Source: Mumia xiangluensis
GTDB lineage: Bacteria; Actinomycetota; Actinomycetes; Propionibacteriales; Nocardioidaceae
DNA: 64,000 bases
Direction: 5' to 3'
NCBI RefSeq assembly: GCF_010994095.1
Contig: NZ_WJYO01000001.1
Coordinates: forward strand, 806,001-870,000
A program made the position numbers and the translations under genes. The first letter of the stretch is position 1. Each line of letters begins with the position of its first letter. The notes beneath the pieces are model-generated. The model saw only the letters and a program-made list of their open reading frames with translations. It was not told the origin of the DNA and ran no database searches. Positions 35,213-44,800 of this stretch are shown one piece after another.

Positions 35213-36655
35213 GTGATCTCGTCCGCGCGACGCTCGAACTATCGCGTCACCCTCGCCGTGCTCAGCGTCGGCGTGGCGTCGTTCGCGCTCGTCCAGTCGC
35301 TGACGATCCCGGTCCTCCCGCGGATCCAGGACGAGCTCGGCACCGACCCGACGACGGTGACCTGGGTCGTCACCGCGTACCTCGTCTCCGCCTCCATCTT
35401 CACGCCGGTCGCCGGGCGCCTCGGTGACGCGATCGGCAAGGAACGCGTCCTCGTCGCGGCCCTGGCAGCGCTCTCGGTCGGCTGTGTGGTCGCTGCGCTC
35501 GCGCCGAACATCGGCGTGATGATCGCCGCGCGGGTCGTCCAAGGCGTCGGTGGTGGCGTCATCCCGCTGTCGTTCGGGATCATCCGCGACGAGTTCCCCG
35601 AGCCGAAGATCGCCGGAGCGATCAGCTTCACGTCCGCGCTCCTCGGCGCCGGGGGCGGGCTCGGGACGGTCGTCGCCGGGCCGCTCGTCAATACCTTCGG
35701 CTACGCGTGGCTGTTCTGGCTGCCGGCCATCGTCACCGGCGTCGCGGCCGTGGCCGCCTGGCTGCTCGTGCCCGAGTCCCCCGTACGCACGCCCGGTCGC
35801 ATCCCGCTGCTGCCGACCCTGCTCTTCGCCGGCTGGCTCACCGCGCTCCTGATCGGGATCAGCGAAGGCTCTCGCGAGGGCTGGGGATCCGCTCTCGTGG
35901 TCGGGCTCGTCGTCGCCGCGGTGGTCGTATTCGCCGGTTGGGTGGTCGTCGAGCAGCGCGCCACCGTCCCGTTCATCGACCTGCGGATGATGCGGCTGCC
36001 TGCAGTGTGGACGGCGAACCTCGTGGCGTTCCTCGTCGGTGTCGGCATGTACGCGTCGTTCGCCTTCACGCCGCGCCTGCTGCAGACCGACGTGGACGTC
36101 GCCGGGTACGGCTTCGGCGCCACCGTCACCGAGGCTGGCCTGCTGATGCTCCCTGCGTCGGCCGGCACGTTCGTGATGGGGCTGGTCTCCGCGCAGCTCG
36201 CCCGCATCCGCGGCGCGAAGCCGGTCGTCGTGATCGGGTGCGTCGTCGCGGCCGTCGGACTGGCCGCGATCGGCCTCGTCCACGAGCAGCCCTGGCAGAC
36301 GGCGGTCGCGAGCGGCTTGTTCGGGCTCGGTCTCGGCGCGGTGTTCGCGAGCCTCGCGAGCCTCGTCGTCGCCGCAGTGCCGCCGGAGCAGACCGGAGTG
36401 GCGAGCGGCATGAACGCCAACATCCGTACGATCGGCGGCGCGGTCGGCTCGGCCGTGATGGCCACGATCGTGACCGGCCACCTCGGACGTGGCGGCGAGC
36501 CGCACGAGTCCGCGTACACGGCGGGCTTCCTCTTCCTCGGTGCGGCGCTCCTCGTCGCCGCACTCGTCGCGCTGGCGATCCCGAGCATGTCGTCGCGCGA
36601 GCTGGAAGACGCTCTCGAGGCGGAGCCCGAGCCGGAGCACGTCTTGGCTGACTGA
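35213..36655 (+). CDS. MFS (DHA2-type) multidrug exporter
   Basis: 480 residues, GTG at 35213. About 14 transmembrane segments, as in drug:H+ antiporter-2 proteins. Motif A GRLGDAIGKERVLV in the second loop, motif C-like GAGGGLGTVVAGPLVNTFGYAW, and TVTWVVTAYLVSASIFTPVAGRLGD near the start. Acidic C-terminus. No regulator adjacent; substrate unknown. Confidence 0.93.
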   Translation: MISSARRSNYRVTLAVLSVGVASFALVQSLTIPVLPRIQDELGTDPTTVTWVVTAYLVSASIFTPVAGRLGDAIGKERVLVAALAALSVGCVVAALAPNIGVMIAARVVQGVGGGVIPLSFGIIRDEFPEPKIAGAISFTSALLGAGGGLGTVVAGPLVNTFGYAWLFWLPAIVTGVAAVAAWLLVPESPVRTPGRIPLLPTLLFAGWLTALLIGISEGSREGWGSALVVGLVVAAVVVFAGWVVVEQRATVPFIDLRMMRLPAVWTANLVAFLVGVGMYASFAFTPRLLQTDVDVAGYGFGATVTEAGLLMLPASAGTFVMGLVSAQLARIRGAKPVVVIGCVVAAVGLAAIGLVHEQPWQTAVASGLFGLGLGAVFASLASLVVAAVPPEQTGVASGMNANIRTIGGAVGSAVMATIVTGHLGRGGEPHESAYTAGFLFLGAALLVAALVALAIPSMSSRELEDALEAEPEPEHVLAD

Positions 36656-36711
36656 GTCTCGCGGACTGACGTCGGTCACCTCCGCCGTACCGTCGGGGCG
36701 GGGAGGGACGC

Positions 36712-37584
36712 TCAGATGTTGGAGCCGTCCGGCGGTGCGTCGGGGGTGGGCGGAGTGCCGGCACCTGCTGCGCCGTCGGCGGGTGGGCAGTCCAGGTCGA
36801 GCGTGTACGCGGTCATCGACAGCGACCCGTAGGTGTAGCCGTCGACCAGCACCTCCGCGCCACGCCCGGTCTCGTCGGCCATCCCCGCGAGGTAGAGCAA
36901 CGGGAGGAAATGGTCCGGCGTCGGCACCGCGTGACGGTAGTCGGCGTGCGCGTCCAGGGTCGGGATGTTCGTCGGGTTCTCGGCCATCAGCTGCTTGGCC
37001 GACTCGTCGAAGCGGTGCGCCCAGTCGTACCCCTCGTCCGGGAGGCCCCAGTTCATGCCGCCGAGGTTGTGGACGACGTTGCCGCTGCCGAGGACGAGGA
37101 CACCGTTGGCCCGCAGCGCATTGAGCTTCTGGCCGAGGTCCAGGTGGTAGTCGAGCCCCTTGTCCGCGTTGATGCTCAGCTGGACGACGGGGATGTCGGC
37201 CTGGGGGAACACGTGCGTGAGCACCGACCAGGTGCCGTGGTCGATGCCCCACGAGTCCTTGTCCTCGCCGCACCACGTCGGGTGCACGGCGTCGGAGACC
37301 TCCTCGTACAGCTCGGGCATGCCTGGCGCGGGGTACTGGACGTCGAACAGCTCGCGCGGGAAGCCGTAGAAGTCGTGGATCGTCCGCGGGCTGCGCATCG
37401 CGGTGACGGCGGTCGCGTTGATGTACCAGTGCGCGGAGACGACGAGGATCGCGCGCGGCGTCGGGAGCGACTCGCCGAGCGTGCGCCACGCTTCGGTGTA
37501 GCGGTTGCGCTCGAGGGCGTTCATCGGGTTGCCGTGGCCGATGAACGCGGCAGGCATGAGGGAGGGCGTTGCGGCATCGACCAT
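36712..37584 (-). CDS. ygiD: 4,5-DOPA extradiol dioxygenase-family protein
   Basis: 290 residues from the ATG at 37584; an upstream extension in the same frame overlaps the divergent promoter region and is not typical of the family. Class III extradiol dioxygenase landmarks: AFIGHGNPMNAL, ILVVSAHWY, GIDHGTWSVL, VVQLSIN, LVLGSGNVVHNL. The histidines in these motifs are expected metal ligands. Physiological substrate in bacteria uncertain. Divergent from the luciferase-like gene, 58 bases apart. Confidence 0.9.
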   Translation of the reverse strand: MVDAATPSLMPAAFIGHGNPMNALERNRYTEAWRTLGESLPTPRAILVVSAHWYINATAVTAMRSPRTIHDFYGFPRELFDVQYPAPGMPELYEEVSDAVHPTWCGEDKDSWGIDHGTWSVLTHVFPQADIPVVQLSINADKGLDYHLDLGQKLNALRANGVLVLGSGNVVHNLGGMNWGLPDEGYDWAHRFDESAKQLMAENPTNIPTLDAHADYRHAVPTPDHFLPLLYLAGMADETGRGAEVLVDGYTYGSLSMTAYTLDLDCPPADGAAGAGTPPTPDAPPDGSNI

Positions 37585-37642
37585 GCCGCCATTCTCCCGT
37601 ACGGGTCGGAATAGCGTGCAGGTAGTTGACGCTTCACCCATC

Positions 37643-38671
37643 ATGAGCGGTGTGAAGAATGTCGGCTTTCTGTCCTTCGGTCACTGGCAGGCGGTGCCTG
37701 GCTCCCAGGTCCGTACCGCGCAGCACGCGCTCCTGCAGACCATCGAGCTCGCGGTCGAGGTGGAGCGCCTCGGGCTCGACGGCGCGTACGTGCGGGTCCA
37801 CCACTTCGCACGCCAGCTCGCGTCGCCGTTCCCGCTGTTGTCCGCCATCGCCGCACGGACGTCGCGGATCGAGATCGGGACCGGCGTGATCGACATGCGG
37901 TACGAGAACCCGTTCGCGATGGCGGAGCAGGCAGCGGCTGCGGACCTGATCAGCGCGGGCCGGCTCCAGCTCGGGGTCAGCCGCGGGTCACCGGAGAACG
38001 CGCAGCGCGGGTACGAGTCGTTCGGGTTCGTCCCGCCCGAAGGCAAGACCGAGGCCGACATGGCGCGCACGCACAACGAGCTGTTCCTCGCCGCGATCGA
38101 CGGCGCGGGCGTCGCGCTGTCCGACCCGAAGATGACCGGCCAGCAGGTCCCGCTCGCGGTCCAGCCGCAGTCGCCCGGGCTGCGCGAGCGCATCTGGTGG
38201 GGCTCCGGGACTCGTGCGACGGCGGAGTGGACCGCGGGTCAGCAGATGAACCTGATGTCCTCGACGCTGCTGACCGAGGACACCGGTGTCGCGTTCGACC
38301 AGCTGCAGGCTGAGCAGATCGCGCGGTTCCGTGAGACCTGGGCGGAGGAAGGCTGGGAGCGTGAGCCGCGCGTCTCCGTCAGTCGCAGCATCATCCCGCT
38401 GCTCGACGACACCGACCGTGCGTACTTCGGTGACCGCTCCGACGCGGACCAGGTCGGCATGATCGACGGATTCGTGTCGCGCTTCGGGAAGTCGTACGTC
38501 GGTGAGCCGGCCGCCCTCGCCGAGGAGCTCGCCGCGGATGCCGCCGTACGCGAAGCCGACACGCTGCTGATCACGGTGCCGAACATGCTCGGCGTCGACT
38601 ACAACGTCGAGCACCTCGCCGCGCTGACCGAGGAGGTCCTCCCCGCGATCGGGTGGGAGCCGCGGGTCTGA
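37643..38671 (+). CDS. Luciferase-like (LLM class) flavin monooxygenase
   Basis: 342 residues, ATG at 37643; no obvious ribosome site, so it may be leaderless or start at a nearby codon. LLM features: ELAVEVERLGLDGAYVRVHHFARQLASPFPLLSAIAARTSRIEIGTGVIDMRYENPFAMAEQAAAADLISAGRLQLGVSRG. F420- or FMN-dependent oxidation of an unknown small molecule. Followed directly by a repeat cluster. Confidence 0.9.
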   Translation: MSGVKNVGFLSFGHWQAVPGSQVRTAQHALLQTIELAVEVERLGLDGAYVRVHHFARQLASPFPLLSAIAARTSRIEIGTGVIDMRYENPFAMAEQAAAADLISAGRLQLGVSRGSPENAQRGYESFGFVPPEGKTEADMARTHNELFLAAIDGAGVALSDPKMTGQQVPLAVQPQSPGLRERIWWGSGTRATAEWTAGQQMNLMSSTLLTEDTGVAFDQLQAEQIARFRETWAEEGWEREPRVSVSRSIIPLLDDTDRAYFGDRSDADQVGMIDGFVSRFGKSYVGEPAALAEELAADAAVREADTLLITVPNMLGVDYNVEHLAALTEEVLPAIGWEPRV

Positions 38672-38674
38672 CCC

Positions 38675-38753
38675 GCGCTGGTTGAGCGAGCCCCCGCGCT
38701 GGGCGAGCGAGCCCTTGTCTGCTGGTTGAGCGAGCGAAGCGAGTCGAAACCGC
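38675..38753. repeat. Palindromic-family repeat cluster (GCTGGTTGAGCGAGC type)
   Basis: Three tandem partial copies at 38675, 38696 and 38721; the last, GCTGGTTGAGCGAGCGAAGC plus GAGTCGAAACC, is the reverse complement of the unit found inside recB at 427-455. The remaining gap to 38865 is AT-richer (TTGAATTTTCACGTTTCAA at 38778-38796) and probably holds the next promoter. Confidence 0.85.
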
Positions 38754-38865
38754 TTGTGACCTGGGCGGATGCCCAAGTATTGAATTTTCACGTTTCAAGG
38801 ACGTGGGGCTCAAGTGCTCCGTACGCTCAGGTCACTTCCCTCCGGCTACAGTCTCGGGAGCACAC

Positions 38866-41800
38866 GTGAACAACGGCGTTCGTCCGTTCCGTCCCCTCGC
38901 CCTCCTCCTTTCGTTCGTGCTGGTCGCCAGTGCGCTCGCACTCGCCCCGGGTCTTGCCGATCCGGCCTCTGCGGCACCGACCGCGAGCAAGTGCGCCAAG
39001 TCCGGCCGCTGGCTCGCGCAGTACTACAAGGGCACGTCCTTCAAGGGCAGGCCGGTCGTCACTCGCTGCGAGAAGCGGGTCGCGGCCTCGTACCCGGCGA
39101 GCCGCAAGCCTTTCTCCGTCCGCTGGACCACCACACGCTCGCTGAAGGGCTCGTACGAGCTCCGCGGCCGCGCGGTCGGCAAGGCGACGCTCCGCATCGA
39201 CGGACGCACAGTCGCGACGTCGACGAAGGGCCGGTACGCCGCAGGAGTGCGCAAGCTGCGTAAGGGTAAGCACACCTTCGAGGTCCGCTACGTCAAGAAG
39301 TCCGGAGTCGGATCGGTCGCGGCCGAGTACGTGAAGTCTCCCGACCGTACGCCGCCCGCCGCGCCGACCGCTGTGCGCGCGGTCGCCGGTGACCGCGCCG
39401 TCGCGCTGAGCTGGAAGGCGTCGGCGTCGCTCGACCTGCGGGGCTACCGCGTCTACCGCAACGGCCGCCTCCTCCGCGAGGTCAGCACGCCGCGCTACAC
39501 CGACACCGGTCTGGTGAACGGCACCACGTACGCGTACTCGATCACCTCCGTCGACCACCGCGGCAACGCCTCTCGCCCGAGCGGCGCCGTCCGCGCGGCG
39601 CCGCGCGACCGGATCGCCCCGAAGGCTCCGACCGGCTTCGTCGCGACCGCGGGCGACGGCAAGGTCGACCTGTCGTGGAAGAAGAACACCGAGCCCGACC
39701 TGTCGGGCTATGTGCTGCGCCGTACGTCTCCGGGGACGGCCACGCAGACCTGGAACCTCGCGAAGACCGCCACGACGGCGACGGATCCCACCGCTGTCAA
39801 CGGCACTGCGTACATCTACTCGCTCGTCGCCCGCGATACCTCGGGCAACTCCTCGTCTCCCGCACTGTCGACCGCGACGCCGATCGACAAGCGCGCGCCC
39901 GCGACACCGATCGGGCTCGGTGCCGCACCCGGTGACAGCGAAGTCGCGCTGTCCTGGACGAAGAACACCGAGCCCGACCTCGACGGCTACGTCATCACCC
40001 GGACCCGCGCAGACGGCACGGGCGTGAAGGTGGAGATCGAGGCCGACGCGGACGCCGCGACGCTCACCGACACGAGCGCGGAGAACGACGTCGCCTACCT
40101 CTACACGATCCGTGCGGTCGACGGACGCGGCAACGCCTCGGCTGACTCGACGCCCGTCGCGGCGACGCCGAAGGCGGACGTCCCGGACGATACGACCGCG
40201 CCCGCGGCCCCGACAGGTCTCGCGGCCGAGGCCGGCGACGGCGAGGTCGCGCTGACATGGGACGAGAACGGTGAGCCCGATCTCGACGGCTACACGGTCT
40301 ACCGCAAGAGCGGCGCCGGGAGCTACGTCGCGATCGGCGAGGTCGCCGCCGGCACCACCGCGTACACCGACGAGGCTGCCGAGAACGACACGCTCTACAT
40401 CTATGCGATCGCGGCGTTCGACGAGAGCGGCAACACCTCGGAGTTCAGCAACGAGGCCACCGCCACCCCCACTGACACAACCCCTCCGGCCGCCCCGGCG
40501 AACCCCACCGCGGTCGCTGGTGACGCGCAGGTCGCCCTGACCTGGACCGCGAACACCGAGAGCGACCTCGGCGGCTACCGCGTCTACCGGTCCGAGACTG
40601 ACGACGTGCCGACGACCGGTGACGGCATCGCAGGTGTGGTCCCGACGGCGAGCTTCACCGACGAGGACGTCACCAACGGCACGACGTACTACTACGTCGT
40701 CGTCGCGGTGGACATCCACGGCAACCGGTCAGCTGCTTCGGGCAGCGCCTCGGCCACCCCGACGGACCTGACCCCGCCGGGCGCACCGACCGGCCTCACC
40801 GCCGCGGCCACCGAGGGCCAGGTCGCGCTCGACTGGGCGGACAGCTCCGCGCCCGACCTCGACCACTACGCCGTCTACCGCTCCGGCGGCGCCGCGGCGC
40901 TCGCGGCCGAGGACACCCCGATCGCCGAGGTCGAGGAGTCCGCGTACGTCGACACGACCGTGGAGCCCGGCACCGCGTACGCGTACTGGGTCGTTGCCGT
41001 CGACACGGCCGGCAACCCCTCGCCCGCGTCGGCGACCATCGAGGTCACGACCGTCGAGCCCGATCCGGAGCCGGTTCACGACAAGTTCGTGTTCCAGTCC
41101 GCCGCCGGGCCCGGTGTCGCCGGCTATACCAAGCACACGGGCACCGCCTGGAGCGACGCGACCGGCAACGGTTTCGTCCGCCAGGACAGCCTCACCGCCG
41201 CGACACACGTGCCGCTCGACATGACGACCAACACGCGCTTCCGCACGCGGCCGTTGCCGGTCACCGCGCTGCAGAACAGCCTGGTCCACCTGCAGTACGG
41301 GGACGCCACCCCGCCGCTGACCGCTGGTCAGAACACGGTGCCCGGCGCGTTCGAGCTCGCTGTCCCTGACGGCTGGTACGCCGTCAAGGTCTCCGTCGGC
41401 GATCAGGGCGGGGCCAACGGCTACGACAGCACGCACGTCGTCAACGTCGAGGGCGTCAAGGCGATCGATGCCTTCAAGAGCTCCAGCGCCAAGGAGTACG
41501 AGACGGGCACCAAGACCGTCGAGGTCACCGACGGACGTCTCACGATCGACGCCGTCGGCGGCTCCAACACGAAGCTCAACTACATCGAGGTCGACAGCAC
41601 CGACGAGCCCGAGCCGCCGGTCCTGGTGGACGAGAAGTACTCGTTCACCACCACCGCCGACAGCGCGGTCCCGGCGGGGTGGACGAAGAACAACGGCGCC
41701 GCCTGGACCGACGCCTCGGGCATCGGGTGGGTCTCGCAGGCGAGCCTCGCGACCGCGACGCACGAGCCGCTGGACCTCACCAAGAACACCCGGGTCCGCA

Positions 41801-44800
41801 CCCGGGCGACCGTGACGGCGCTGCAGAACCGCCTCGTCCACATGCAGTACGGCGACGTGCCCAACGGCAACCCCGCCAACGGCAACATCGTCCCCGGCGC
41901 GTTCGAGCGGGCGCTCCCCGACGGCTGGTACTCCGTCTCCGTCAGCGTCGGCGACCAGATGGGCGCAACGGCCTACGACAGCCTGCACACGATCCGTGCC
42001 GAGGGCGTCACCGTCGTCGGTGGGTTCCAGGCGACGGCCGCCAAGGAGTACGAGGTCGCGACCGGCGTCGTCCACGTGACCGACGGACGACTGACCATCG
42101 ACGCCATCGGTGGCACGAACACCAAGATGAACCACCTCTCGATCGTCAGCACCGAGGCGCCGAGCGAGCCTGACGTTCACCGCGCGGTCCGCTTCGCCGA
42201 CGAGGCGAGCGCCCCGCCGGCCGGGTACCTCAAGGACTTCGGAGAGGCGTACGGCCTGCGGAGCGGGAGCGACCAGGGCACCGGACTCGCGTACGGGTGG
42301 ATGCGCCTCGGCACCGTCGACCCGCTGAGCATCGTCGGCAACGGGCGCAACCGTCTCGACCCCGGCTCCGGGTCGGCGCCGGTCGGTACCCCGCAGCTGC
42401 GGGCGGGCACCATCCATATGCAGCTGCCTGAGAATGCGACCCAGGGCGTGAAGATCCCGGCGTACTGGGAGATGGCGGTCCCCAACGGCTCCTACCGTGT
42501 CGAGGTCTCCGTCGGCGACGCCGGAAGCGCGACGGACTCGGTGCACTGGATCAACGTCGAGGACCAGAACGCGATCGCCGGGTTCGTCCCGACGGGCGCC
42601 GCCGGTTCGGAGACCAAGCACGCCACGGCCGTCCGTACGGTCAACGTCGCCGACGGCAAGCTCACGGTCACGCCGACGGGCGGCACCAACACGAAGATCA
42701 ACTGGGTGACCCTCGACAGCGTCGCGGGTTCCTCGGCTCGACCGTCGGTGCGCAAGTCGACGCCCGCCAACCTCGCCGCGGGCGTCTCGCCCACCGGCAG
42801 CGTCGTGAGCGACCTCAACCTCGTCGGGGGAGGCGTGGCTCCGACCTCGCTGCAGGGCGGGACGGTCAGGCTGGTCAAGGTCTCCGACGGCAGCGCAGTC
42901 GCGGGCAGCGCCCTGACCAGCGGCGGCGCGGACACGATCAACTTCTCGCCGACCGCCACGCTCGCGGACAACACCGCGTACCGGCTCGAGATCACCGACG
43001 GCGTGAAGGACGTGGACGGACGTGCGTTCCTCCCGTACTCGATGGTCTTCACCACGGGCGTCGGCACGACGCCGGGTGGTCCGGTCGCGTTCGCCAAGAC
43101 CGACTCGGGCGCCCCGGCCGGCGCGATGTACACGTCGGTCGTCAAGGGACCGGACGGCAGGCTGTACGCCGGCTCGATCAGCGGCGAGATCTACCGGTTC
43201 GACATCCAGGCCGACGGCACCCTCGCCAACCGGCAGACGATCACGTCGGTCAAGACGTACTCGAACAGTGCGGCCAGCGGAGACACCTACAACAAGGGCA
43301 CCCGAACGGTGATCGGGCTCGCGTTCGACCCGGCGTCGACGGCGAGCAACCTGATCCTGTGGATCAGCGACAACGCGCCGTACCTGGGGCAGAGCAACGT
43401 GCCTGACTCCAGCGGCCGTATCGGCAAGCTCACCGGTGCGAACCTGGAGAACTACCAGGCGATCGTCGATGGGCTCCCGCGCTCGGTCAAGGACCACGAG
43501 GCCAACTCGGTCGCGTTCGGCCCCGACGGTGCGCTCTACCTCAACGTCGGGGCGAACAACGCGATGGGTGCACCTGACGGGGCGTGGGCCAACCGTGAAG
43601 AGCGCCTGCTCTCCGCAGCGGTCCTTCGACTGGACCCGAGCAAGCTGCCGGCCGCTGCGCAGCTCCCGGTCAACGTGCGGACCGGTGACGCCGGCTCGTA
43701 CGACCCGTATGCGGCCACCGCTCCGTTGACGGCGTACGCCACCGGCGTCCGCAACGCGTACGACCTCGTGTGGCACACCAACGGGCACCTGTATGTGCCG
43801 ACCAACGGCTCAGCCGCTGGCGGCAACGTCCCCGCGGTCCCTGACACGCTCCCGGCGGTCTGCGCGAAGCGTCCTGACGGCGGCTACACCGGACCGAAGG
43901 TCGCGGCGCAGACCAGCAACCCCGAGGAGACGGACTACGTCTTCGACATCAAGAAGGGGAAGTACTACGGGCACCCGAACCCGTCGCGCTGCGAGTACAT
44001 CCTCAACAACGGCAACCCGACCGCCGCCAAGGATCCGTTCGAGAACTCGAAGTACCCGGTCGGCACCCAGTCGGACCCGAACTACGCGCTCTCCGACGTG
44101 TACGACGCGGGGCTGCACGCCAGCGCGAACGGTGTCATCGAGTACAAGGGCAACGCGTTCGGCGGTGCGCTCAAGGGCAAGCTGCTCTACGTCCGCTACA
44201 GCAGCGGCCGCGACATCGTCTCCTTCGACGTCGCGGCGGACGGCAAGCTGTCGAACCGCAAGGAGGCGCTGAGCGGTACGACCAACCTGCAGCAGCCGCT
44301 CGATCTCACCGAGGACACCGCGACGGGCAACATCTATGTCACGCAGCTGACCGACAACCCGGCCACGACGTCGATCGCCCTGCTCAAGCCGCAGGGCGGC
44401 AACGGCGGTCCGGGTGCCGAGGTCTCGCCGCGGGTGGTCCTCAGCGGGCCGGTCAACGTGACCTCTCCGGCGGCCACGGCGACCGTCACGAACACGGGGG
44501 CGCAGACGCTCACCATCCCGGCAGGTGGGCTCTCGCTCACGGGGGCGGACGCCTCTCAGTTCGCCGTCGCCACTCCGAACACGGCACCGATCACGGTGGC
44601 GCCGGGCGCTTCCACTCAGATCGCGGTCACCTTCCGCCCCACGTCGACCGGGGTGAAGTCGGCGGCCCTGCAGCTCGCGTCAGACGCGGGCGCACGGACG
44701 GTTGCACTCCGTGGTCTCGGTGCGGCGGGCCTGGGCGGTTCGAACGAGCCGTCGCTGCAGCGGATCATGGACACGTTGCAGATCCCGATCAACGTCGGTG

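Noticed and set aside
34120-35427. Long open frames across the array (repeated SFLALLDRRG-type peptides)
   Set aside because: They are translations of the tandem repeats in two frames, without a ribosome site or protein-like composition; the real content is the repeat array.
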